NCBI GenBank assembly: GCA_902783165.1
Contig: CACZPU010000001.1
Coordinates: 1-32,564, forward strand
Direction of reading: 5' to 3'
Source: an uncultured Prevotellaceae bacterium
Lineage (GTDB): Bacteria > Bacteroidota > Bacteroidia > Bacteroidales > Bacteroidaceae
Length of the DNA: 32,564 bases
Of the stretch, positions 1 through 7,263 are shown piece after piece. Under the pieces are notes generated by a model. That model had not been told where the DNA came from. It searched no databases and worked only from the letters and a program-made list of their open reading frames with translations. The translations under genes and the position numbers were made by a program. Within the stretch, counting starts at the first letter, position 1, and every line of letters starts with the position of its first letter.

Positions 1-74
1 ATGAGGGCAAAAAGGCAAACTGGCAGCAGTCCTTTCGCCATTTTCCTTACTTTGAATAATATTGTTGTCTTCAT
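1..74 (-). CDS. Probable SusD-like outer-membrane lipoprotein, N-terminal fragment (cut by window edge)
   Basis: An ATG at 72-74 on the minus strand opens a frame that stays open to the window edge. It gives 24 codons beginning MKTTILFKVRKMAKGLLPVC, a basic stretch followed by a hydrophobic run as in an export signal. It starts 39 bases downstream of the SusC-like gene on the same strand, which is where the SusD partner normally lies. SusD proteins are surface lipoproteins that cap the SusC channel and bind the nutrient. The identity is inferred from position and the signal-like start; no SusD domain is visible in so short a piece. Confidence 0.6.
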   Translation of the reverse strand, partial: MKTTILFKVRKMAKGLLPVCLFAL

Positions 75-113
75 ATTTTCCAAAATTTCTATGTTTCAAC
101 TTTTCAACTTATA

Positions 114-3100
114 TTAGAACAGCAGTTTCACACTTGCTTGGATGTTGCGTGCATAGGGATAGTTGATACCACGCTCCTGCTTGATGGTTCCCCAATGTAC
201 GAGGTCGCTGGCGTTGAGGCCGAAGATCATCGACTGCATGCCCAGGTTCTTTTTGAGCCACGAGCCGTCCCAGCGGTATTGCAAGCTTGCCGTAGAGAGT
301 TCCAACACATTGTCTTTCATCACAAAGCGCGAAGTGGCGCGGGTTGCATTCTCGCTGTATCCCTTGAAGAACGTCACGTCGCCAGGCTTCATCCAGCGGT
401 CGGTAAGCGCACGGCGGTCAACATTCTGCGATTTCAATGCCGCGATGGGCACTTCCACCTTGTCGAGTAGGGTGCTGTTGTAGCGGTAGCCGCCCCAATA
501 ATAAGTAAAGGTGAGATTGAGGGTCCATCCCTTGTAGCGGATGATGTTTCCGAAATTGCCGCGGTATTTCGGGTCTGCCTGTCCGCAGAACACCTTATCG
601 CCGGGCCTCCAAGAGTCGGTAATGTTACCGTCGCGGTCGACATAAATCTCATTACCAGTAGACGGGTTGATGCCTAATGATTTCACTGCATAGATAGAGT
701 TTTGTGGTCTTCCTTCATAGAACAAGGTCGAAACGTCCACATTCTGCTCGCGGTACGACTCTGTCTGTGCTTTCACGTAATCCGAGAGCTTGGATATCCA
801 GTTCTTGTTATAGACCAACTGTGCTGTCATCATCCAAGTGAAGCCGTGACGCATGTCACGTATCGGATAACCACTCAGTGCCAATTCCCATCCTCGGTTT
901 TTTACTTCACCCACATTGGCGATGTAATTATTGATACCCATACTCGATGGCAAGTCCATGTTCGACAGCAAGTTTGATGTCTTCTTGTCGTAGAAGTTGA
1001 ACTCGCCCTTGAGCAGGCCTTTCAGGATGCCGAATTCCAAGCCCAGGTTCAGTTCACGCGTTGTCTGCCACGTCAGGCGCGGGTTACCCCAGGCGGTCAG
1101 CTGCGAGCCCACCCAGTTCATATACTTGCTTGAGGTAATCGAGTGGAAGATGGTGTTAGCGCCCGTTCCGCTGCCCATCTGCGAGCCTACCTCACCGATA
1201 GATGCCTTCAAGCGCAGGATGTTGAGCACGGGATTGTCCTTGAGAAACTTCTCGTTGTGTACGTTCCAGCCGATACCAGTCGACCAGAAAGGAGCCCATT
1301 TCTTCTCGCTTCCGAAGGTGGAACTGCCGTCAACACGGTAGGAAAAGTCAAGATAGTAGCGACCGTCGTAGGTGTAGTTCACGTTCGTGGTGAAACCGAC
1401 TCGGCGCGACTTGCTCTTGCTGCCTCCGGGCGTTCCATCGTGCAGATACTGGCGGGCGTTGCCCAGGAACGGGTTCTCGCTGTCGGAGATGCCCTCAGCC
1501 GTGAATGTGTACGACAGGTTGTCGCGGGCTGAGATGGAGTAGTCGGCACCTACATATAGCAGGTGCTTGTCAGCAAACAGGTGGCTGTACGAGAGTGTGG
1601 CATTTCCGTCGTAGCTGTAGCCGTTGCCCGTGCCGTAGCGGTAGAGACCGCGGCGCAGGAAACCCTCGTCAGAGTTATACTCATAATAGTGGCCATAGCT
1701 GTTGGTGGTGAAGTACGAGTGCTCAGCCGGCAGGAAATAGTCGCTAGAGTTGTTGAGCTTGCTGATGCCGAACTGTCCGCGGAAGGTCAGGTCGGGAATA
1801 ATCTTCCACTCGATGGCGAAGTTGTTGGTCAACGTCTCATGCCCCGACTTGTTGATGGTGTTCAGCTCAGCGTCGTAGAGCGGGTTGGCGCGTCCTGTTC
1901 CCTGTGAGGGACCGAGGAAGGCCTCGAAATACTGGCGCAGCGCCCCGTTTTCGTCGTAAGGGATGTCATACGGCTGTAGGGCAACATATTGGTTGAAGTT
2001 GCCGAAATTGCTCTCCTGCGAGCGCACTAGTCCCAGTGTCGTGTAGTTCTTGAAGGTAACGTTCTTCAGCGTATACACCAGTTGGATGCTTCCGTTGAAC
2101 GAGCGGCGGTAGGAGTTCTTCATGGCACCCTCGGTATCCTTGTAGTTGGTGCTGACGGCCCAACGGAACTGGTCGCTACCGCCTTCCAGACGTAGGTTGT
2201 AGTGGGAGCCCACGCCTGTGCGCACGGGCTTGTTCAGCCAGTCGGTAGTAGCTCCTGAGAGCACGCTCTTAAGCTTGGTGTTGTAGTGCTCATGAAAGTT
2301 ATAGTCGTTGTTGGCATAGTCGGCAGAATAGAGGTTCAGCGAGTTCTCCAGCTCCAACTTCTCACGGGCGGTCAGATAGTCGTAGCTTGTCAGGTCGGGG
2401 GCCTCTATGTCGACACCCACCTCGGCATTGATGCGCAGTTTTCCGACCTCAGGCTGGCGTGTGGTCACCACGATGACACCGTTTGAGCCGCGCGAGCCGT
2501 AGATGGCTGTGGCGGCAGCATCTTTCAGAATGTTGATCGACTCTATCTCCTCATCGTTATAGTCCATCAGCTTCTCCAATGACATCTCAAATCCGTCGAG
2601 GATGATGAGCGGTGTGTTGACAGCGTTGCTTGTCGAACTGTTGAACTCGGCCACGCTCATGGGCAGGCTCGAGTTACCGCGGATGTTGATTTGCGGCAGG
2701 CTGTTCGGGTTGCTGCCCGCAAGGTTGTTCACCTGGAAGTTCATCGAGGCGTCGATGGTCTTCAGCGTCTGAAGCAGGTTCTGGCCCTTGTGCATCTTCA
2801 GGTCTTCCTTGTCGATGGTAGTGACTGCTCCCGTATAGCTTTCTCTTGCCTTGTTGAAGATACCTGTTACAACCACTTCGCCAAGCTGGTTGTCTGCATG
2901 CATCACAATGTCTCGGCTGATGTCTGTGCTGCCTTGGGCTATTTGCACATATTCGTTGTCGAGACCAACATACGAGAACTTCAGCACAGTAGATTCTACG
3001 GGAATCTTGAAAGAATAGAAACCATTCACATCGGTTACCGCGCATACTCGGTTCTCTCCGATACATACGGGAACACCCATCAGTGGCTCGCCGTTCTCAT

Positions 3101-3470
3101 CGCGCACATAGCCTTGGACAGTGCGCTCGCGACCGCTGAGTTGCTGCTTGGTAATGGTCACGATGTTGCCCTTGATGGTGTAGGAACAACCAATGAGATT
3201 CGTCAGTTGCCCAATAATTTCGCCTGCACTCTTCTTGGTGGCACGGATAGTAACCTTCGGCCACCGCGCAGCTTCCTCTGTAGAGTAGACAAAGCTCAGG
3301 CCTGCCTGTTTCTGGATGGCGTTGAGAACTGTCGCCACAGGCACCGACTTGAAGTCAACACTTACTTTCGTGTCTGCGGGCATGGCGGCCTCTACTGACA
3401 AAGGCAGCATAGATAGAATCAGCCATAATAGCACACAGACGCGCTTTTTCATGTTTTTGCTTTTTTCCAT
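114..3470 (-). CDS. SusC/RagA-family TonB-dependent receptor with N-terminal STN signalling domain
   Basis: The 1118-residue product is an outer-membrane, TonB-driven importer of a glycan, peptide or similar ligand. In order it has a signal peptide (about residues 7-29), an STN (secretin/TonB short N-terminal) domain at about 35-108, a carboxypeptidase-regulatory-like beta domain at about 117-190, the SusC-typical EVVVTG segment at 198-203, a plug at about 210-340 containing the family's YGSRGSNGVIVVTT-type motif, and a long beta-barrel ending in an aromatic-containing strand (ASVKLLF). The STN domain indicates that it signals through the FecR and ECF sigma proteins encoded just upstream in the same direction. 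The start is M1 or M7 (MKKRVCVLL); both precede the signal peptide. The substrate cannot be read from the sequence, and no glycoside hydrolase gene is present in the window. Confidence 0.93.
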   Translation of the reverse strand: MEKSKNMKKRVCVLLWLILSMLPLSVEAAMPADTKVSVDFKSVPVATVLNAIQKQAGLSFVYSTEEAARWPKVTIRATKKSAGEIIGQLTNLIGCSYTIKGNIVTITKQQLSGRERTVQGYVRDENGEPLMGVPVCIGENRVCAVTDVNGFYSFKIPVESTVLKFSYVGLDNEYVQIAQGSTDISRDIVMHADNQLGEVVVTGIFNKARESYTGAVTTIDKEDLKMHKGQNLLQTLKTIDASMNFQVNNLAGSNPNSLPQINIRGNSSLPMSVAEFNSSTSNAVNTPLIILDGFEMSLEKLMDYNDEEIESINILKDAAATAIYGSRGSNGVIVVTTRQPEVGKLRINAEVGVDIEAPDLTSYDYLTAREKLELENSLNLYSADYANNDYNFHEHYNTKLKSVLSGATTDWLNKPVRTGVGSHYNLRLEGGSDQFRWAVSTNYKDTEGAMKNSYRRSFNGSIQLVYTLKNVTFKNYTTLGLVRSQESNFGNFNQYVALQPYDIPYDENGALRQYFEAFLGPSQGTGRANPLYDAELNTINKSGHETLTNNFAIEWKIIPDLTFRGQFGISKLNNSSDYFLPAEHSYFTTNSYGHYYEYNSDEGFLRRGLYRYGTGNGYSYDGNATLSYSHLFADKHLLYVGADYSISARDNLSYTFTAEGISDSENPFLGNARQYLHDGTPGGSKSKSRRVGFTTNVNYTYDGRYYLDFSYRVDGSSTFGSEKKWAPFWSTGIGWNVHNEKFLKDNPVLNILRLKASIGEVGSQMGSGTGANTIFHSITSSKYMNWVGSQLTAWGNPRLTWQTTRELNLGLEFGILKGLLKGEFNFYDKKTSNLLSNMDLPSSMGINNYIANVGEVKNRGWELALSGYPIRDMRHGFTWMMTAQLVYNKNWISKLSDYVKAQTESYREQNVDVSTLFYEGRPQNSIYAVKSLGINPSTGNEIYVDRDGNITDSWRPGDKVFCGQADPKYRGNFGNIIRYKGWTLNLTFTYYWGGYRYNSTLLDKVEVPIAALKSQNVDRRALTDRWMKPGDVTFFKGYSENATRATSRFVMKDNVLELSTASLQYRWDGSWLKKNLGMQSMIFGLNASDLVHWGTIKQERGINYPYARNIQASVKLLF

Positions 3471-3490
3471 GTGTTTGTAAATTAATAATA

Positions 3491-4639
3491 TTATATGTTT
3501 GATGTATGTTCTGTAATAAGGATGGTGTTATTGCTTTTTTCTATTTTCACATTGAGCACAGCTTCTATTGATTCCAGAATGGAGTCGAAACCGTCGTAAC
3601 GACTGAAGTAACCGTCGAGCTGATACTTTCGGAGATGGTCGGAACCAAACTCGACTTTTATGTTGTACCAACGAGAAAGCACATTCATCACGCGCTCTAA
3701 TGACCAGGCTTGGAAAAGGAATTTTCCCTCATTCCAGGCTGTAAGTGGAGCAGTGTCCACACTAATGGCCGACAAGATGTTGTTGTTGGCAGACAATTGC
3801 TGATTGGGAACCATCATGGTCTCCTTTCCATCGTGGGTGGTAAAGCTGATGCTGCCTTTGACGAGTGTGACAGATGTTGTAGAAAGTGAGTCGGAAGCGG
3901 TGTTCACCACGAATTCTGTGCCGTAGACTTTCACTTCGCCCTGTGGTGTATGAACAACAAACTGGCGGCTCTTGTCTTTGGCTACCATGAAATAGGCCTC
4001 GCCTTCGAGAATGACATCCCGACGGTCGCCGAATCTCTCTGGATATATCAGCCGGCTGTTATAGTTCAAATGCACCAACGTGCCGTCATCGAGGGTAATC
4101 CAATACTCCTTGTCGTGGTAAGTAGTTACTCTTTTGGCTTCTGCAAGCTGCTCGGCGAAATGCTCGTCTACATGATATCGCTCTTGCTCTTTTTGTGTGA
4201 TGATGGGCTTGTTGGTTGCCTTGGATGAAATCACTTCACCTCCTTGCCATCCGCTTTCTTGGCTTTGCTGCATTGCAATTTTCACTTGTTCGGTGATTTC
4301 TGGTGGAGTCACCAGAGTATAGTCACGATGATACCAGAAAGCACCTCCTATAATGAAAACTATAGCCACAGCGGCGACGCGATAAAGCAAGGTTCTTTTC
4401 TTTGGTATCTTAGCGTTGGAAGTGGTGATTTTTTCTTGAAGTCTTTCCCATCCTTTCTCTGCATCCACCTGTGCATATTGCGTATAGCGCTCAGAGAGAG
4501 AAGTGTTGTCGAGCAACTTCTCATATTCTGCTTTCGCTTCCGGATGATTGGCCATCCATTCTTGCAAATACTGTTTCTCGTCTGAAGATATTTCCCCAGT
4601 CAGCTGTTTCCTTAATAGTGTATGTATAGATACTTTCAT
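3491..4639 (-). CDS. FecR-family anti-sigma factor
   Basis: This 382-residue inner-membrane regulator is expected to hold the ECF sigma factor until the STN domain of the neighbouring receptor signals. Residues 1-70 form the cytoplasmic sigma-binding part, with a run typical of the family (LTGEISSDEKQYLQEWMANH). One transmembrane helix lies at about 85-102, a periplasmic FecR domain at about 172-265, and a DUF4974-like C-terminal domain at about 305-375 (AWNEGKFLFQ, then the segment around LSRWYNIKVEF). It lies 101 bases after the sigma gene and 20 bases before the receptor gene, so the three are very likely co-transcribed. Architecture and length match Bacteroidetes FecR proteins. Confidence 0.93.
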   Translation of the reverse strand: MKVSIHTLLRKQLTGEISSDEKQYLQEWMANHPEAKAEYEKLLDNTSLSERYTQYAQVDAEKGWERLQEKITTSNAKIPKKRTLLYRVAAVAIVFIIGGAFWYHRDYTLVTPPEITEQVKIAMQQSQESGWQGGEVISSKATNKPIITQKEQERYHVDEHFAEQLAEAKRVTTYHDKEYWITLDDGTLVHLNYNSRLIYPERFGDRRDVILEGEAYFMVAKDKSRQFVVHTPQGEVKVYGTEFVVNTASDSLSTTSVTLVKGSISFTTHDGKETMMVPNQQLSANNNILSAISVDTAPLTAWNEGKFLFQAWSLERVMNVLSRWYNIKVEFGSDHLRKYQLDGYFSRYDGFDSILESIEAVLNVKIEKSNNTILITEHTSNI

Positions 4640-4740
4640 ATTCTTGCTTTTATCCTGTTACGGATGAAAAGCAAAAAGTAGGTACATTGTAGGATGGAAA
4701 AATGAGTTCAGAGATGGTGTATTATGAAAAAAAACAGAAG

Positions 4741-5283
4741 TCAGGGAAAAAGAAACAGCAGCAATAAATCAGACTTTCCGTTCATTCGGGTACGCAGCGT
4801 ATTCATTCCACGTTGTCTAAGTTTCATCACAGTTTGCTCTGCAATCTGCAACGATTGGGCTATCTCTCGGTTCTTCCTTCCCTTCATCAGTTCGAGGAAC
4901 ACCTCGCGCTGTCTTTTTGGTAAACGGTCAATCTCTTCGAATAGTTGGCGAAAAACTTCTTCGCTGAATAGGCTCTCATCATCGTCGCTTACCACTTCTT
5001 CATAATGGTGCCTATAGTCATTCTCCACCTTGTTGTGTCTTAGGCGGTCGATGGCTGCATTGTGTGTTACATTGTAAAGAAAAGCTCTGATATGAATCGT
5101 GCTGCGTTCGCGGCTTCCCTGTTGCCAAAGCTGTACGAAAGTGTCCTGCACCACATCCTCTGCCATTGCCTGTTCGCCCAGCATTTGCATAGCATAATTC
5201 ACCAAAGCCTTATAATACTTATTATAAAGCTCGTGGAAAGTTTTTTCTTTCCAAGGTGAAAATGGCAGAATTAACGATTTCAT
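4741..5283 (-). CDS. ECF (sigma-70 family) RNA polymerase sigma factor
   Basis: The 180-residue protein has the two-domain form of ECF sigma factors. Region 2 spans about residues 16-85 and includes AEDVVQDTFVQLW and the -10-recognition helix FLYNVTHNAAIDRLR. Region 4 spans about 110-165 with LPKRQREVFLELMKG and the helix-turn-helix IAQSLQIAEQTVMKLRQRGM. It is the first gene of the sigma / FecR / SusC / SusD unit and is expected to activate transcription of the receptor when released by FecR. A Bacteroidetes-type promoter precedes it at 5343-5377. Confidence 0.95.
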   Translation of the reverse strand: MKSLILPFSPWKEKTFHELYNKYYKALVNYAMQMLGEQAMAEDVVQDTFVQLWQQGSRERSTIHIRAFLYNVTHNAAIDRLRHNKVENDYRHHYEEVVSDDDESLFSEEVFRQLFEEIDRLPKRQREVFLELMKGRKNREIAQSLQIAEQTVMKLRQRGMNTLRTRMNGKSDLLLLFLFP

Positions 5284-5882
5284 CTCTCTTTTGTCTGAAA
5301 ATGTTTAGAGCAGTGTGGCAACATTTTGTGTTAAGTTTTGTGCAAAGTTAGTAAAAAAATAAATATATGTGTGCAAAGACCCCCCGATTTCTTGGCTTGA
5401 CGTGAATTTTTTTTCCAAAACAATGATTAAGCGAGTTTGCGAAAAGTTCGGTTTCCGATGGTTGTGTGTGAATTGCAGAACAAAGCAAAGGCGGAAGATG
5501 CTGCGCAATCAACAGATGATTTCGAAGATTGTAAGTTTTGTCTAATGTATTGATTTTGGTTGTTGACTAGGTACAAAAAGCAACCCTGATAATATGAATA
5601 CCATAACCATGTGGATAGCTTTGTCTTCACGTGTTGTAGATGCTCGTCCAAAAAGAACACCCCTTGTAATCGACGTCTCAACCTGCAAATGTTGCCAAGA
5701 CAACAGAGATCTTTGTTGATGCAAGAACTGTTATCATGTTTTTTCGATGCTGAAAAGATATAAAATGATTCTGAGACAGCAGTAACGGTTGATGGAAAAA
5801 ATCCCCACCAGCCATTGGAAAAGACGTTTTCAACAAAAAAAGCGATGAAGGCTCGCCAACTTAATATGGATATTGACAGTGG
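5284..5882. other. Gene-free stretch between the sigma gene and the YitT-family gene
   Basis: Apart from the sigma promoter at 5343-5377, no convincing gene was found in these 599 bases. Short open frames occur on both strands, for example a 31-codon plus-strand frame at 5458-5553, but none has a recognisable domain or a promoter/start arrangement. A small inverted repeat GACAGT-GGTT-ACTGTC at 5875-5890 overlaps the YitT stop codon without a T-tract. The stretch may hold decayed sequence or an unrecognised short RNA; nothing supports a specific call. Confidence 0.5.
5343..5377 (-). promoter_or_regulatory. Probable promoter of the sigma/FecR/SusC operon
   Basis: Read on the minus strand, TAACTTTG (5343-5350) fits the Bacteroidetes -7 box TAnnTTTG and TTTG (5374-5377) fits the -33 box. 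The spacer is 23 bases, longer than the usual 19-21. A run of six C (G on the reading strand) at 5380-5385 sits directly upstream of the -33 box. The predicted start is about 50 bases before the sigma ATG. Confidence 0.5.
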
Positions 5883-6821
5883 TTACTGTCTGGTTGGTTT
5901 TTCTGCCATGGCACTTTGCTCATGAGGCTGAGAATGTTTCACCTTGAACGGGTCGAATCCATTGCCATAGACACCTATGACAGCACTTGAAGAAACAAAG
6001 GCGTGAGGGTCCACTTCATCGATGATTTGGAAGATACGCTTCGATTCACTTTGGCGTGCCAACACAAAAAGAATCTTGGTCTGGGCACCAGAGAAGAAAC
6101 CTTGCCCGTTGATGATGGTGCAGCCGCGTTGTGCTTCTGCGTTGATGAGGCGACCAATCTCCTCTGGCTTCTCGGATATGATGAACAGTTGGATGCTGCT
6201 GCGCATGCTGTTCACCACGCGGTCTACACAAATAGACACTATGACCAGCACTACGTAGCCATATATCACCTGCTCCCAATCTTTCAAAACGAAATAACTG
6301 GAAGTGACAATGGCCATGTCGCAAAGAAGAATAGCGTGGCCAAGTGAGATGTCGCGGTATTTGTTGACAATGGCAGCCACCACGTCGCTGCCTCCGGTGC
6401 TTCCGTTGCAGCACAGGCCCAATCCAACGCTGATTCCTAAGAAGCAGCCTCCAGCAATGGTGGCCATGAAAGGCTGGTCGGCCAGTAGGTGAACACCTTC
6501 TGTAAGTTGCTGCAACACCGACACAGCAAGGGTGAAAACGGTAACCGCATATATGGTCTTTACGCAGAATTTCCATCCGAGAACCTTGAGCGCTGCCAAT
6601 AGCAGCAAGGCATTGATGGCGAAATACGGTATTTGTACGGGTATGCCTGTGCCCCAATAAACGATAGATGCAATGCCGGCTACGCCACCGGTGGTGATTT
6701 TGTTGGGCAAAAGAAACACTACCCATCCCACGCTTCCGATAATCATGGCAATTGCAATGGTGATATAGTCTTTCACCTCGTTCACATATTTCTTCTGCCT
6801 TCTGTGCGGATTGTCAATCAT
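5883..6821 (-). CDS. YitT-family membrane protein (DUF161 + DUF2179)
   Basis: The 312-residue inner-membrane protein has five to six hydrophobic helices in its N-terminal two thirds (about residues 20-205), including the family-typical segments LLPNKITTGGVAGIASIVYW and GLCCNGSTGGSDVVAAIVNK. A soluble DUF2179 domain follows at about 220-285 (AEAQRGCTIINGQGFFSG, then ILFVLARQSES and DPHAFVSSSAVIGVYGNGF). The transported substrate of this family is not established. A minus-strand promoter lies at 6909-6940, so the gene appears monocistronic and divergent from the large ATP-grasp gene. Length and domain order are normal for the family. Confidence 0.9.
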   Translation of the reverse strand: MIDNPHRRQKKYVNEVKDYITIAIAMIIGSVGWVVFLLPNKITTGGVAGIASIVYWGTGIPVQIPYFAINALLLLAALKVLGWKFCVKTIYAVTVFTLAVSVLQQLTEGVHLLADQPFMATIAGGCFLGISVGLGLCCNGSTGGSDVVAAIVNKYRDISLGHAILLCDMAIVTSSYFVLKDWEQVIYGYVVLVIVSICVDRVVNSMRSSIQLFIISEKPEEIGRLINAEAQRGCTIINGQGFFSGAQTKILFVLARQSESKRIFQIIDEVDPHAFVSSSAVIGVYGNGFDPFKVKHSQPHEQSAMAEKPTRQ

Positions 6822-6908
6822 TTTGTAGATATCTTAGGTTTTTCAGGTTTTAACGCTTCTTGAAAGTTGCTTTTGCTTAAAGGATAGAGCCATAACCCTT
6901 TCGCACTG

Positions 6909-6940
6909 CAAAAGTAAATATAATTTTGGATATTCGCAAC
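6909..6940 (-). promoter_or_regulatory. Probable promoter of the YitT-family gene
   Basis: On the minus strand, TACTTTTG (6909-6916) matches the -7 consensus TAnnTTTG. GTTG (6937-6940), one mismatch from TTTG, lies 20 bases upstream. The predicted start leaves a leader of about 80 bases before the ATG at 6821. Confidence 0.5.
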
Positions 6941-7037
6941 ATTCGTTAGCGGAAAATAGCGGTAAGGCAGGAAAAATGATGATATGTTGCGACTGCCGTT
7001 TTTGTTTCCTATGGTTTCGGTGTTTGGAAGCTTTTTG

Positions 7038-7077
7038 TTCAAGGCACCTTGAAATTCGTCTACGGCCTGTAGACGAA
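7038..7077. repeat. Two adjacent perfect inverted repeats upstream of the receiver/ATP-grasp promoter
   Basis: The first repeat is TTCAAGG-CA-CCTTGAA (7038-7053) and the second is TTCGTCTAC-N5-GTAGACGAA (7055-7077). They are one base apart and end 32 bases before the -33 box at 7110. No T-tract follows either, so they do not look like ordinary terminators. An operator for a dimeric regulator is possible, by position only. Confidence 0.5.
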
Positions 7078-7109
7078 ATGAAAGACGAGCGGATAAGTTG
7101 GTGATAAAG

Positions 7110-7141
7110 TTTGGCTGTTAGACAAAAAAAGTGTAATTTTG
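7110..7141 (+). promoter_or_regulatory. Promoter of the receiver/ATP-grasp gene
   Basis: TTTG at 7110-7113 and TAATTTTG at 7134-7141 with a 20-base spacer match both Bacteroidetes boxes exactly. Transcription should start near 7148, giving a leader of about 115 bases before the ATG at 7264. Confidence 0.7.
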
Positions 7142-7263
7142 CAGGCGATAAAGTGAATGCTGACTTTTTGTCGTTCTTCCTGTTGTAGAAAGGGCATGGG
7201 TGTTCGCCGACATATATCCGCAGCAGCGGTTTGAAATAACAAAGACTCCAAAAACAGAAACCG

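Larger units (their letters stand above)
6822..7263. other. Divergent control region between the YitT-family gene and the receiver/ATP-grasp gene
   Basis: These 442 bases hold a minus-strand promoter (6909-6940), a strong plus-strand promoter (7110-7141), and two adjacent perfect inverted repeats (7038-7053 and 7055-7077) just upstream of the latter. No protein-coding gene is supported; the open frames on the minus strand show no family features. Confidence 0.6.

Noticed and set aside
2691-3398. A 235-codon plus-strand open frame opposite the SusC-like gene, with several other long frames in 138-2486
   Set aside because: It lies entirely within a clear receptor gene on the other strand, shows no family motif and has no promoter; long antisense frames are common opposite this type of gene.
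5458-5553. A 31-codon plus-strand frame starting MVVCELQNKAKAEDAAQ in the gap after the sigma gene
   Set aside because: The composition looks protein-like, but it is very short, with no promoter at a sensible distance, no recognisable family and no operon partner.
6046-6726. A 226-codon minus-strand frame overlapping the YitT-family gene in another frame
   Set aside because: The composition (His, Arg, Gln and Cys rich) is typical of an out-of-frame shadow, and the YitT frame has proper membrane helices and family motifs.
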